The notes: generated by a model not told the origin, from the sequence alone. Shown: positions 5,340 to 11,725, counted from the first letter of the stretch. The stretch is DNA of 12,356 nt from Thermococcus sp. (GCA_027023165.1 JALVWX010000077.1:1-12356); one strand, 5' to 3'. Numbers and translations are program-made.

Positions 5340-5348
5340 AGCCAATAT
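5325..5348 (+). repeat. Imperfect direct repeat, right copy
   Basis: AAAACAGAACACTAGAGCC then AATAT spans the stop of the second unknown ORF and resembles 4623-4650. In both places the TAG falls at the same point of the repeat (protein ends KTPH and KTEH). Confidence 0.4.
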
Positions 5349-5356
5349 TAGCCGCC

Positions 5357-5380
5357 ATTTAGCTAAATTTTCTTTATATT
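5357..5380 (+). terminator. Palindrome plus T-rich tract after the unknown locus
   Basis: ATTTAGCTAAAT (5357-5368) is a perfect 12-base palindrome followed by TTTCTTTATATT. This fits a terminator for the plus-strand unknown genes, and T-richness alone would suffice in Thermococcales. Confidence 0.4.
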
Positions 5381-5423
5381 CAACGCACCACTACTTGCAA
5401 ACATCAGCCAGGCGTTCTTCACG

Positions 5424-5453
5424 GTGTTTCCCAGATAATCGAAACACGATTAT
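5424..5453. other. Overlapping inverted repeats between convergent genes
   Basis: Two mutually exclusive stems share bases: GTGTTTC (5424-5430) with GAAACAC (5441-5447), and ATAATCG (5435-5441) with CGATTAT (5447-5453). They lie 13 bases beyond the stop of the minus-strand AIR-synthase-like gene and could form the 3' end of its transcript. No U-tract follows on that strand. Confidence 0.35.
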
Positions 5454-5465
5454 ATCTAACCGCGC

Positions 5466-6464
5466 TTATACACCGTAAAGCTCGGCATACGGATCGCCCT
5501 CGAACTCCGGAAACGGCCTCTCCTCGCTACCCTCGACAAGAACCCTCCTCCTTTCTTCGGTGAACTCGCCAAGCTCGAATGCAATAATTCCATTTCTATT
5601 TAATTCTGCAATTAATGGGTCGACGTTCTCAGGAGGGGTTACCGCTATCAGTGTTCCGCTCGAGGAGACGCTCCACGGCTCCAGCCCGTAAAAGTCGAGA
5701 ACCTTCTTCACGAGGGGGTCTAGGTGGAGTTTCTCTGCATAAACTCTAAATCCAACACCTGAATTGCCCGCTATCTCGTGCAGGGCCGTTAAGCCGCCTT
5801 CGGTAGCGTCATGCATGCCCCTGACGAAGGGTTTTGCCACTAAGGCATCTGGGACGACGGTCTCGGAGTAGAAGGAGCGCCTGAGGCGCATGAGATCCTC
5901 CTTCGAGAGCACCTTTGAAAGCTCCTCCACCCTGAAGTAGGCCGCTGAAACCGCGAACTCGAGGCCAACCTTCGCCGTGACAACTATCTTGTCCCCTGGC
6001 TTAGCCAGCGGGAGCTTTAGCTCGTCCTTTCCAACAACGCCCATCGCCGTGGTGGTCGCGGTAGGCTCGCTCACGGAGGGGTAAACACCGGTGTGTCCGC
6101 CGATTATTGTGCTTCTATAGAGCCTGCATTCGTCGTTTAAAGCCTTCATCGTCTCCGATAGGAACGCTCTGGAGGTTCTAGGGGGAAGGAGGATGTCGAG
6201 GACTATCCACCTCGGTTTAGCCCCAAAAACTGCCACGTCGCTCGAGGCGAAGTGGTAGGTGAAGAAGCCGAAGGTTTCACGCGGAACTCCTAGAGTCGGG
6301 TCCGTGGCGACGATGAGGTAGTGCTCCCCGTCGTATTCAAGGACGGCTGAATCAAATCCTTCCCTCGGCCCGTAGACCACCTTGACATCCTCAACGCCGA
6401 GGTTAGGAAAGATAACTTCCTTCAAAAGCTCGTTCCTCAGCTTTCCCGGATGGAGTTCCTTCAT
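5466..6464 (-). CDS. AIR-synthase-related (PurM/HypE-like) ATPase
   Basis: 332 residues of the PurM superfamily, which uses ATP to activate an oxygen or other group through an acyl- or seleno-phosphate type intermediate. Visible markers are GFDSAVLEY (36-44, the DxAV nucleotide/Mg site), VATDPTLG (52-59), a GGHTGVYPS loop, and MHDATEGGLTAL, which corresponds to the HypE/SelD-type DxTxGGL motif. It lacks the N-terminal Cys/Sec motif of SelD and the C-terminal PRxC cysteine of HypE (it ends GDPYAELYGV), so it is a related enzyme of unknown substrate. ATG 6464 is preferred because GGTGAT lies four bases upstream; GTG 6473 would overlap the stop of the preceding PP-loop gene. The two genes are evidently one operon. 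Confidence 0.85.
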   Translation of the reverse strand: MKELHPGKLRNELLKEVIFPNLGVEDVKVVYGPREGFDSAVLEYDGEHYLIVATDPTLGVPRETFGFFTYHFASSDVAVFGAKPRWIVLDILLPPRTSRAFLSETMKALNDECRLYRSTIIGGHTGVYPSVSEPTATTTAMGVVGKDELKLPLAKPGDKIVVTAKVGLEFAVSAAYFRVEELSKVLSKEDLMRLRRSFYSETVVPDALVAKPFVRGMHDATEGGLTALHEIAGNSGVGFRVYAEKLHLDPLVKKVLDFYGLEPWSVSSSGTLIAVTPPENVDPLIAELNRNGIIAFELGEFTEERRRVLVEGSEERPFPEFEGDPYAELYGV

Positions 6465-6469
6465 TTTAA

Positions 6470-7270
6470 TCACCGCTTATCCTCTTTAAACCTGCCTATC
6501 ACGGACTCGACTTCCCTCAGCGTCTCTTCATCACAGTCCCAGCACATTATCTCAAAGCTCGGGACTCTAACGCTAACGCGAACCTTCCTCCTCCTCGCGA
6601 TTTTGCTCACCTCGTAGTTCACTTTATATGCAAGCTCCATGAGTTCCCGCGTTACTACCTCCTCGCGGTCGATGTACTGGAGCGGACAGCCCTCGCGCCA
6701 CTGCCTCCTCCTCGCGTGCTCGTACATGCGGTAGGGCCTTATCCGGGCCTCGTCCGCGAGTCTTTCAACTTCTTCGGCCGAGTACTTTATCAGGGGCCTT
6801 AGGATGGGCACCCCTATCTTCGGAAGCCCGCAGAGCCTTATATCGCCTTTGCACTGGTCGAGCAGAGCTCCGATGATTTTGTCGTTGGCGTTGTCGCCCT
6901 TCGCCAAAACGTCAAAGCCGTTGTTGATGGCGAACCACTTCGCGTTCCAGAGCATTACCTTCTTGCAGTTGATGCACACCGGACCTTTCCTGCCGGTTGC
7001 CTCGCGGAGTATGCCGTCTGTGATGTCAACCAGGTAGTGCTCAACGCCGAGCTTTTTGGTGAACTCCATCGCCCAGTTCAGCGTTTCCCTCCAGCTCCAG
7101 CGGTGGAAGAAGGTGAGCGCGGAGACGTTTAGACCTGCCTTACTGAGCAGATAGAGCGCGAGCGAGCTGTCCTTTCCGCCGGAGAACATAAGGAGTATTC
7201 TCCTCTTATGGAGTCCGACTTTCTCGGAGAAGGCTCCTATTTCCCCGATGGCATCGTTGAGGGTGAGCAT
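6470..7270 (-). CDS. PP-loop superfamily ATPase, probable Fe-S-type thiolation enzyme
   Basis: 266 residues. LLMFSGGKDSSLALYLL (26-42) contains the SGGxDS pyrophosphate loop used to adenylate a substrate, usually a tRNA base or carboxylate. Cysteines C99 and C102 (VCINC) plus C195 (EGCPLQY) have the spacing logic of the three-cysteine [4Fe-4S] site of TtcA/TtuA/Ncs6-type tRNA thiolases. C140/C147 and a C-terminal CWDC pair (243, 246) are additional. KGDNANDK resembles the GHxxDD region of those enzymes, with changes. The exact substrate is unknown. The start at 7270 has no ribosome binding site, but a TATA-like box lies about 27 bases upstream, so a leaderless message is likely. The stop lies just before the AIR-synthase-like gene, whose ATG follows within a few bases. 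Confidence 0.83.
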   Translation of the reverse strand: MLTLNDAIGEIGAFSEKVGLHKRRILLMFSGGKDSSLALYLLSKAGLNVSALTFFHRWSWRETLNWAMEFTKKLGVEHYLVDITDGILREATGRKGPVCINCKKVMLWNAKWFAINNGFDVLAKGDNANDKIIGALLDQCKGDIRLCGLPKIGVPILRPLIKYSAEEVERLADEARIRPYRMYEHARRRQWREGCPLQYIDREEVVTRELMELAYKVNYEVSKIARRRKVRVSVRVPSFEIMCWDCDEETLREVESVIGRFKEDKR

Positions 7271-7290
7271 GGGGGAAATAAAAAACGGGG

Positions 7291-7304
7291 CCTTAAAAAA
7301 TTAG
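7291..7304 (-). promoter_or_regulatory. A/T tract: terminator of the DUF4870 gene and probable promoter of the PP-loop operon
   Basis: On the minus strand the sequence reads CTAATTTTTTAAGG immediately after the DUF4870-type stop codon. The T-run can terminate that gene, and the same box is centred about 27 bases before ATG 7270, the distance for a leaderless promoter. A second T-run (GTTTTTTATTT) lies at 7276-7286. Confidence 0.4.
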
Positions 7305-7306
7305 TC

Positions 7307-7654
7307 TCAGACCTTCTCGAGCCACTGTTCGGCGAGGTCCCCGACTATCGGGAACTTGTAGCGCTCGCCCTGGTAGGCCTTTACCATGCCCACAACCCAT
7401 ACGACGAACTCTATAAGCCCCACTAGTGTGCCGAGGGGTCCGAATATTGTCCCTAGAAAGAACTGGAGGATCCAGAGTCCTATAAAGAGTATTGTGGACT
7501 GCATCGCGTGGAAACGGACAAAATCGCTGTCCTTTTCAAGGAGCAGTAGTATTATGCCCGTCACGGCACCGAGAAGATAGGCCAGCAGCCCCTCAACGTT
7601 CTCATCTATGCCCAGTGATGTCTTTTTGGGTTCTTCGGGCGGCATCTCTGCCAT
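7307..7654 (-). CDS. DUF4870-type small integral membrane protein
   Basis: 115 residues. A charged Pro/Lys/Glu N-terminus (1-19) is followed by three hydrophobic segments at about 21-39, 51-70 and 74-92. The loop between the first two carries EKDSDFVRFHAMQST, the FVRFHAxQS motif typical of DUF4870/Tic20-like membrane proteins; function unknown. The C-terminal tail (YQGERYKFPIVGDLAEQW) is also typical, with the KxPxxGDLAE pattern. ATG 7654 is chosen because GGAGGTG lies eight bases before it; GTG 7663 would overlap that site. It has its own promoter and diverges from the feo operon. Confidence 0.87.
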   Translation of the reverse strand: MAEMPPEEPKKTSLGIDENVEGLLAYLLGAVTGIILLLLEKDSDFVRFHAMQSTILFIGLWILQFFLGTIFGPLGTLVGLIEFVVWVVGMVKAYQGERYKFPIVGDLAEQWLEKV

Positions 7655-7696
7655 AAACAACACACCTCCGTTCAGATTGTTAGATTATCTCCAAAT

Positions 7697-7712
7697 CCTT
7701 AAATACCTTTCC
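7697..7712 (-). promoter_or_regulatory. Promoter of the DUF4870 gene
   Basis: On the minus strand GGAAAGGTATTTAAGG is a strong BRE/TATA combination. It lies about 50 bases before ATG 7654, giving a leader of about 25 bases that contains GGAGGTG. Confidence 0.6.
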
Positions 7713-7782
7713 AAGATTTCTCTTCAACTCGGGTATAACGTCTTGGAACCGCCGGATTTTGGATTCCGAACCGGAGCGATTT

Positions 7783-7797
7783 GTTAGGCTCACCAAA
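7783..7797 (-). promoter_or_regulatory. DtxR/IdeR-like operator, distal copy
   Basis: On the minus strand it reads TTTGGTGAGCCTAAC, 13 of 15 identical to the proximal site TTAGGAGAGCCTAAC at 7833-7847, in opposite orientation. It lies just upstream of the feoA TATA box. DtxR-family iron regulators bind TTAGG...CCTAA-type palindromes. Confidence 0.5.
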
Positions 7798-7810
7798 GCT
7801 TTTTAAGCTT
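7795..7810 (+). promoter_or_regulatory. Promoter of feoAB and the FeoC-like gene
   Basis: AAAGCTTTTTAAGCTT contains a TATA-like TTTTTAAG, itself within a palindromic AAGCTTTTTAAGCTT. Initiation would fall near 7828-7832, between the two TTAGG/CCTAA operators. Confidence 0.5.
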
Positions 7811-7812
7811 CT

Positions 7813-7847
7813 TTAGGAAACCTATTCCGGAATTAGGAGAGCCTAAC
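7813..7847 (+). promoter_or_regulatory. Cluster of DtxR/IdeR-like half-sites over the feoA start of transcription
   Basis: TTAGGAAACCTA (7813-7824) is followed by the perfect palindrome ATTCCGGAAT (7824-7833) and TTAGGAGAGCCTAA (7833-7846), a palindrome with a four-base centre. The last matches the first half of the known DtxR consensus TTAGGNNAGCCTAA. Binding here would block transcription when iron is sufficient. Confidence 0.55.
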
Positions 7848-7857
7848 GGTGATGCTC

Positions 7858-8085
7858 ATGATTGTACCTTTAAGCGAGCTTGTGCCGGGTGAGAGCGCCG
7901 TTGTGGTTGACATAAACGGCGGTTCCGGTCTGAGGAGCAGGCTTTACTCTATGGGACTCGCTCCAGGGGTTATAATACGGGTTCTTGAAAAGTATCAGTT
8001 CGGCCCGGTTGTCGTGGAGGCTGGAGGCACCCGGCTGGCCGTTGGTAAGGGTATGGCCGCCAAGATACTCGTCAGGAGAATCTGA
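7858..8085 (+). CDS. feoA: FeoA, ferrous iron transport accessory protein
   Basis: 75 residues, a small SH3-like beta-barrel protein that works with FeoB at the cytoplasmic face. Family features are VPLSELVPGESAVVV, the GGSGLRSRLYSMGLAPG turn (LxxMGLxPG is the FeoA signature), and the end EAGGTRLAVGKGMAAKILVRRI. ATG 7858 is chosen because GGTGAT lies four bases upstream; the in-frame GTG 7849 and ATG 7852 lie inside that ribosome binding site. It is the first gene of the feo operon, followed by feoB after nine bases. The TTAGG/CCTAA sites before it point to iron-dependent repression. Confidence 0.93.
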   Translation: MIVPLSELVPGESAVVVDINGGSGLRSRLYSMGLAPGVIIRVLEKYQFGPVVVEAGGTRLAVGKGMAAKILVRRI

Positions 8086-8094
8086 GGTGATAGC

Positions 8095-10071
8095 ATGGCA
8101 ATGAAAGTGGTGGCCCTGGCAGGGAACCCCAACGTCGGCAAAACGACGATATTCAACGCCCTAACCGGAATGCACCAGCACGTTGGCAACTGGCCGGGTG
8201 TTACCGTTGAGCGGAAGGAGGGAACGTTCGAATACAAAGACGAGCGCTTTCTCGTTGTGGACCTTCCGGGAACTTACTCCCTCACCGCCCACTCCATTGA
8301 TGAACTAGTCGCGAGGAACTTCCTCCTCAACGGGAACCCCGATGTCGTTGTGAACGTCGTCGATGCCACCTCGATTCTGAGAAACCTCTACCTCACGATG
8401 GAGATATTCGAAATGGGGCTGAAGAACATCGTCATAGCCCTCAACAAGATAGACCTTGCCGAGAAGAAGGGCATCATTATCGACGTGGAGAAAATGTCGA
8501 AGGTTCTGGGCGTTCCGGTCGTCCCGCTGAGCGCGAAGGAGGGACAGGGTCTTGGAGAACTCAAGGAAAAGGTGTGGGAGGTTGCCCACGGGCTTGTGGA
8601 GGAGAACCCCATAGTTCCGCACTACGATCCTGAGGTCGAGAGGGAGATCGAGCACATCTCGCGGACGCTTGAGGGAACAAAGCTGGCCGCCAAGTATCCC
8701 CTCAGATGGCTGGCGATAAAGCTCCTCCAGCGCGATGAGGAGGTTATAAAGCTCGTCGAGCGCTACCTGGGGAAGGAGGGCCTTGAGAGCGTTATGACGC
8801 ACATAAAAGAGGTTGAGGAGCGCTACGGGAAGGCCATGGACCTTGTCATAGCCGGCCAGAAGTACGAGTTCATCGACGGTTTAACCCACGAGTTCATGCG
8901 CTATGGACGGGCCTCCAGCGATGTTTTCTCGGATCAGCTCGACAGACTCCTGATCCACCCTGTTTACGGCTTCATCACCATGGCCCTGGTGTTCTACGGC
9001 GTCTTCAAGTTCGTCTTCGCATTCGGCCTGCCCCTGCAGGAGGGGCTTTCGGATGCGTTTACGCTCTTCGGCAACTGGCTGGCACCTCACATAGCAAACG
9101 ATGCCCTCCGCGGCCTCATCGTCGATGGAATCATAGGCGGCGTTGGAATGGTGCTCAGCTTCTTTCCCCTCGTCTTCCTGCTCTTCCTGGCCCTCTCTTT
9201 CCTCGAGGACTTTGGATACATGGCGAGGGTAGCAGTGCTGATGGAGGGCATCCTGAGAAAGTTCGGCCTTCCGGGCAAGTCCATAATCCCGCTCATACTC
9301 GGCCTCGGCTGCAACGTTCCTGCCGTGATGTCTGCGAGAACCCTCGATGATGAGAAGGACCGGCTGGTCACTATGTTCGTCAATCCTTTCGTCCCCTGCT
9401 CCGCGAGGCTTAGCGTCATAAGTTTCCTCGCCGCGGTCTTCTTTGGAAGGGACAGCGCCCTCGTCGCGGCGAGCATCTACGTGCTGGCCTTCGCGGTTGC
9501 CCTCGGCTCGGCCTGGCTCGTGAGCCGCTTCACTTCTGGGGAGACCACCCCCTTCGTCATAGAACTGCCAGAATATCTGATACCCAGCGGTAAGAGCCTG
9601 CTCGTTCACTCCTGGGAGAGGAGCAAGGAGTTCGTCCAGAAGGCTGGAACGGTTATCCTCCTGGGGGCAGTGTTCATATGGTACCTCAGCAACTATCCCG
9701 TCCCCGTTGGAACGGGGGGAAGCTACGCCGAGAAAATCGGCCACTTCTTTGAGCCCTACATGAGACTTATGGGTCTCGACTGGAGGGCCGCGGTGAGCCT
9801 GCTATTCGGCATCATAGCCAAGGAGAACGTGATATCGACGCTTGGGGTTATCTACGGCAGCCCAGACGCCATAAGAAACGCCATGACGCCTCTCCAGGGA
9901 TACGTTCTCATGGCTGTAACGACGCTCTACATACCCTGCATAGCAACAATAGCCGCGATAAGGGCCGAGAGCAACTGGAAGTGGGCGGCGCTAACAACGG
10001 CTTACATGATAACGGTTGCCTCCCTCATCGGGATCCTGATATGGCATCTCGGCATCGCTCTGGGGTGGTGA
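8095..10071 (+). CDS. feoB: FeoB, ferrous iron transporter with N-terminal G domain
   Basis: 658 residues. The cytosolic G domain has G1 GNPNVGKT (10-17), G2 region NWPGVTVE, G3 DLPGTYSL (56-63), G4 NKID (117-120) and G5 SAKEG (146-150). A helical spacer runs to about 285. The membrane part then carries two Gate regions: LSFLEDFGYMARVAVLME, then LGCNVPAVMSARTL with C406, FVPCSARLSV with C435, and the second gate with AKENVISTLGVIYG and YIPCIATIAAI with C615. These cysteines are the conserved ones proposed to line the Fe(II) path. It is a little shorter than the roughly 770-residue bacterial forms, as is common in archaea. GAGGTGAT precedes ATG 8095; ATG 8101 is an alternative. The stop overlaps the next gene by four bases. 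Confidence 0.96.
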   Translation: MAMKVVALAGNPNVGKTTIFNALTGMHQHVGNWPGVTVERKEGTFEYKDERFLVVDLPGTYSLTAHSIDELVARNFLLNGNPDVVVNVVDATSILRNLYLTMEIFEMGLKNIVIALNKIDLAEKKGIIIDVEKMSKVLGVPVVPLSAKEGQGLGELKEKVWEVAHGLVEENPIVPHYDPEVEREIEHISRTLEGTKLAAKYPLRWLAIKLLQRDEEVIKLVERYLGKEGLESVMTHIKEVEERYGKAMDLVIAGQKYEFIDGLTHEFMRYGRASSDVFSDQLDRLLIHPVYGFITMALVFYGVFKFVFAFGLPLQEGLSDAFTLFGNWLAPHIANDALRGLIVDGIIGGVGMVLSFFPLVFLLFLALSFLEDFGYMARVAVLMEGILRKFGLPGKSIIPLILGLGCNVPAVMSARTLDDEKDRLVTMFVNPFVPCSARLSVISFLAAVFFGRDSALVAASIYVLAFAVALGSAWLVSRFTSGETTPFVIELPEYLIPSGKSLLVHSWERSKEFVQKAGTVILLGAVFIWYLSNYPVPVGTGGSYAEKIGHFFEPYMRLMGLDWRAAVSLLFGIIAKENVISTLGVIYGSPDAIRNAMTPLQGYVLMAVTTLYIPCIATIAAIRAESNWKWAALTTAYMITVASLIGILIWHLGIALGW

Positions 10072-10334
10072 CGCTGAACACGCTGGAGAAGGTTTTGAGC
10101 CTCATAGAAGGGGGCAAGAGGACGCCCGAGGAGATAGCGCGTGAGCTGGGCATGCGGAGGGAAGATGTTGAGGCCGCGATAGACATCCTGAGGAGCCTCG
10201 GGTACATTGAAGAGGTCCAGAAGGGCGCTCCCTCATGTGATACATGTCCGATGAAAAAAATCTGCCGCGGTAAGTGCTTCGTCCCCAGGGAGTCTGGGAT
10301 GGTGAGGGTCCTTGAATTCAAAGTCAGGGATTAG
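10068..10334 (+). CDS. FeoC-like winged-helix protein with a four-cysteine cluster
   Basis: 88 residues. Residues 3-50 form a winged-helix unit (LEKVLSLIEGG, TPEEIARELGM, REDVEAAIDILRSLGYIEEV). A cysteine cluster C57-X2-C60-X5-C66-X3-C70 follows (CDTCPMKKICRGKC), then a short basic C-terminus. Bacterial FeoC proteins have the same winged helix followed by a cysteine-rich stretch that binds an oxygen-sensitive Fe-S cluster and modulates FeoB. The GTG start overlaps the feoB stop as GTGA, implying translational coupling and joint expression. A longer in-frame ORF upstream runs antiparallel to no family feature and overlaps feoB, so it is not used. The role in Fe(II) sensing or FeoB control is inferred from fold and context. 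Confidence 0.85.
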   Translation: MTLNTLEKVLSLIEGGKRTPEEIARELGMRREDVEAAIDILRSLGYIEEVQKGAPSCDTCPMKKICRGKCFVPRESGMVRVLEFKVRD

Positions 10335-10343
10335 CTTTCACCG

Positions 10344-10370
10344 CCGGTTAAAGTTGTAACCGGCCGGTTA
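10344..10370. promoter_or_regulatory. Upstream inverted repeat, operator-like
   Basis: CCGGTTA (10344-10350) and TAACCGG (10357-10363) form a perfect inverted repeat with a six-base centre. A second CCGGTTA follows at once, making TAACCGGCCGGTTA (10357-10370), a perfect 14-base palindrome. It is related to the element at 10404-10422. The regulator is unknown. Confidence 0.5.
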
Positions 10371-10383
10371 TATATTTTACGTC

Positions 10384-10400
10384 CGTAAAACATATAAAAC
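10384..10400 (+). promoter_or_regulatory. Promoter of the sugar nucleotidyltransferase gene
   Basis: CGTAAAACATATAAAAC gives a BRE-like and a TATA-like box (CATATAAAAC, 10391-10400). Initiation would be near 10420, immediately before GGTGAT and ATG 10430. The box is partly contained in a TTTTAC/GTAAAA inverted repeat (10375-10390). Confidence 0.6.
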
Positions 10401-10403
10401 CCT

Positions 10404-10422
10404 CCGTTGAAAGTGTTAACGG
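10404..10422. promoter_or_regulatory. Downstream inverted repeat, operator-like, over the transcription start
   Basis: CCGTTGAAAGTGTTAACGG has arms CCGTT and AACGG and resembles the upstream CCGGTTAAAGTTGTAACCGG once single-base gaps are allowed. It lies between the TATA box and the start codon, a position suited to repression. Confidence 0.45.
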
Positions 10423-10429
10423 TGATGTC

Positions 10430-11671
10430 ATGAAGGCTGTAATTCTCGCCGGTGGATTTGGAACCCGCTTGAGACCGCTCTCATCGACCAGGCCGAAGCC
10501 GATGGTCCCGGTTCTCGGAAAGCCCAACCTCCAGTACCTCCTCGAGAGCCTGGAGAAGATACCAGAGATAGACGAAATCATACTCTCAGTTCACTACATG
10601 CGCGGTGAGATAAGGGAGTTCATAGACGAGAGGATGGCGGACTACCCCAAGGACATACGCTTCGTCAACGACCCCATGCCGCTCGAGACCGGCGGCGCGC
10701 TCAAGAACGTGGAGGACTACGTTAGCGACGACTTTCTCGTTATCTACGGCGATGTCTTTACCAACTTTAACTTCCGGGAGCTAATCGAGGCCCACAAGAA
10801 GAACGACGGACTCGTAACGGTGGCGGTTACCAAGGTCTACGACCCGGAGCGCTACGGTGTCGTCGAGACCGACGGGGAAGGGAAGGTCATCCACTTCGAG
10901 GAGAAGCCCCACAGGCCGAAGACTAACCTAATCGACGCGGGAATCTACGTGGTCAACAGGAAGGTGCTCGAGGACATCCCCAAGAACAGGGAGGTCTACT
11001 TCGAGAGGGAAGTCCTCCCCAAGCTCGTTGGTGAGGGCCAGGTTTACGCCTACAGGATGCCTCGCGAGTACTACTGGGTCGACCTCGGAACCCCAACCGA
11101 CCTGTTCTACGCCCACCAGATAGCCATGGACGAGATAGCCAAGGACAACGGCTACATGGTGATAAAGGAGACCGCGGAGGTCCCCGAGGACGTGGAGATA
11201 CAGGGACCGGTTTACATTGACGAGGGCGTCAAGATAGGCCACGGCGTCAAGATCAAGTCCTACACCTACATCGGCCCCAACACCGTTGTCGAGGACAGGG
11301 CCTACTTCAAGCACTCCATACTCATCGGGAACGACATAATCCATGAGAGGTCAGAGCTTAAGGATACGATCCTGGGAGAGGGCGTCGTCGTCGGGAGGAA
11401 CGTCATCCTCAAGGAGAACGCAGTGGTTGGAGACTACGCGAAGATATATGACAACCTGGTCATCTACGGCGCCAAGGTGCTCCCCTGGAAGAAGGTCGAG
11501 GAGTACGAGGCCTTCATCAAGATAAAGCTCGACCCGACCAAGGTCAGGCCAGGTGTTACTCCAGACCGCTGCCCGCTCGGCCTTCCGGAGTGCATCTACA
11601 AAAAGTTCAAGGCCATAGCCGGCGAGAAGCCGCCGTGCGACGAGTGCATCGAGAACCAGTGGCTCTTCTGA
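10430..11671 (+). CDS. Sugar-1-phosphate nucleotidyltransferase with left-handed beta-helix and Cys-rich tail
   Basis: 413 residues. The nucleotidyltransferase domain (1-235) has the signature LAGGFGTRLRPL (6-17) with RPKPM, LETGGAL (85-91), the metal-binding D108 in IYGDV, EEKP (157-160), DAGIYV (169-174) and WVDLGTP (216-222). It joins NTP and a hexose-1-phosphate to form NDP-sugar for glycan or glycoprotein synthesis. From about 255 to 350, imperfect hexapeptides (GPVYIDEGVKIGHGVKI, IGPNTVVEDRA, LGEGVVVGRNVIL) form a left-handed beta-helix. The C-terminus is unusual, with C381, C388, C403 and C406 (RCPLGLPEC, CDEC), likely a metal site. Nucleotide and sugar specificity (G/T/U; glucose or mannose) cannot be fixed from sequence. 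GGTGAT three bases before ATG 10430 sets the start. Confidence 0.92.
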   Translation: MKAVILAGGFGTRLRPLSSTRPKPMVPVLGKPNLQYLLESLEKIPEIDEIILSVHYMRGEIREFIDERMADYPKDIRFVNDPMPLETGGALKNVEDYVSDDFLVIYGDVFTNFNFRELIEAHKKNDGLVTVAVTKVYDPERYGVVETDGEGKVIHFEEKPHRPKTNLIDAGIYVVNRKVLEDIPKNREVYFEREVLPKLVGEGQVYAYRMPREYYWVDLGTPTDLFYAHQIAMDEIAKDNGYMVIKETAEVPEDVEIQGPVYIDEGVKIGHGVKIKSYTYIGPNTVVEDRAYFKHSILIGNDIIHERSELKDTILGEGVVVGRNVILKENAVVGDYAKIYDNLVIYGAKVLPWKKVEEYEAFIKIKLDPTKVRPGVTPDRCPLGLPECIYKKFKAIAGEKPPCDECIENQWLF

Positions 11672-11685
11672 GGGGCCTCTGTCCC

Positions 11686-11700
11686 CACACTTTTTCAAAA
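11686..11700 (+). terminator. T-tract after the nucleotidyltransferase gene
   Basis: CACACTTTTTCAAAA follows the stop codon by about 20 bases and can act as an oligo-T terminator. No clear hairpin is required or seen. Confidence 0.45.
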
Positions 11701-11725
11701 TCTTGCGTTGGCGTTTAACCACAGA

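Noticed and set aside
4250..5465. An integrated mobile element with an integrase or tRNA attachment site
   Set aside because: No integrase, transposase or tRNA gene was found in this window; only an imperfect 24-28 base direct repeat is present, reported separately.
5466..6464. Identification as selenophosphate synthetase (SelD) or canonical HypE
   Set aside because: The Cys/Sec motif of SelD and the C-terminal cysteine motif of HypE are both missing.
8881..9744. A long minus-strand open frame antisense to feoB
   Set aside because: feoB is unmistakable on the other strand, and the antisense product has a low-complexity acidic/basic composition without domains.
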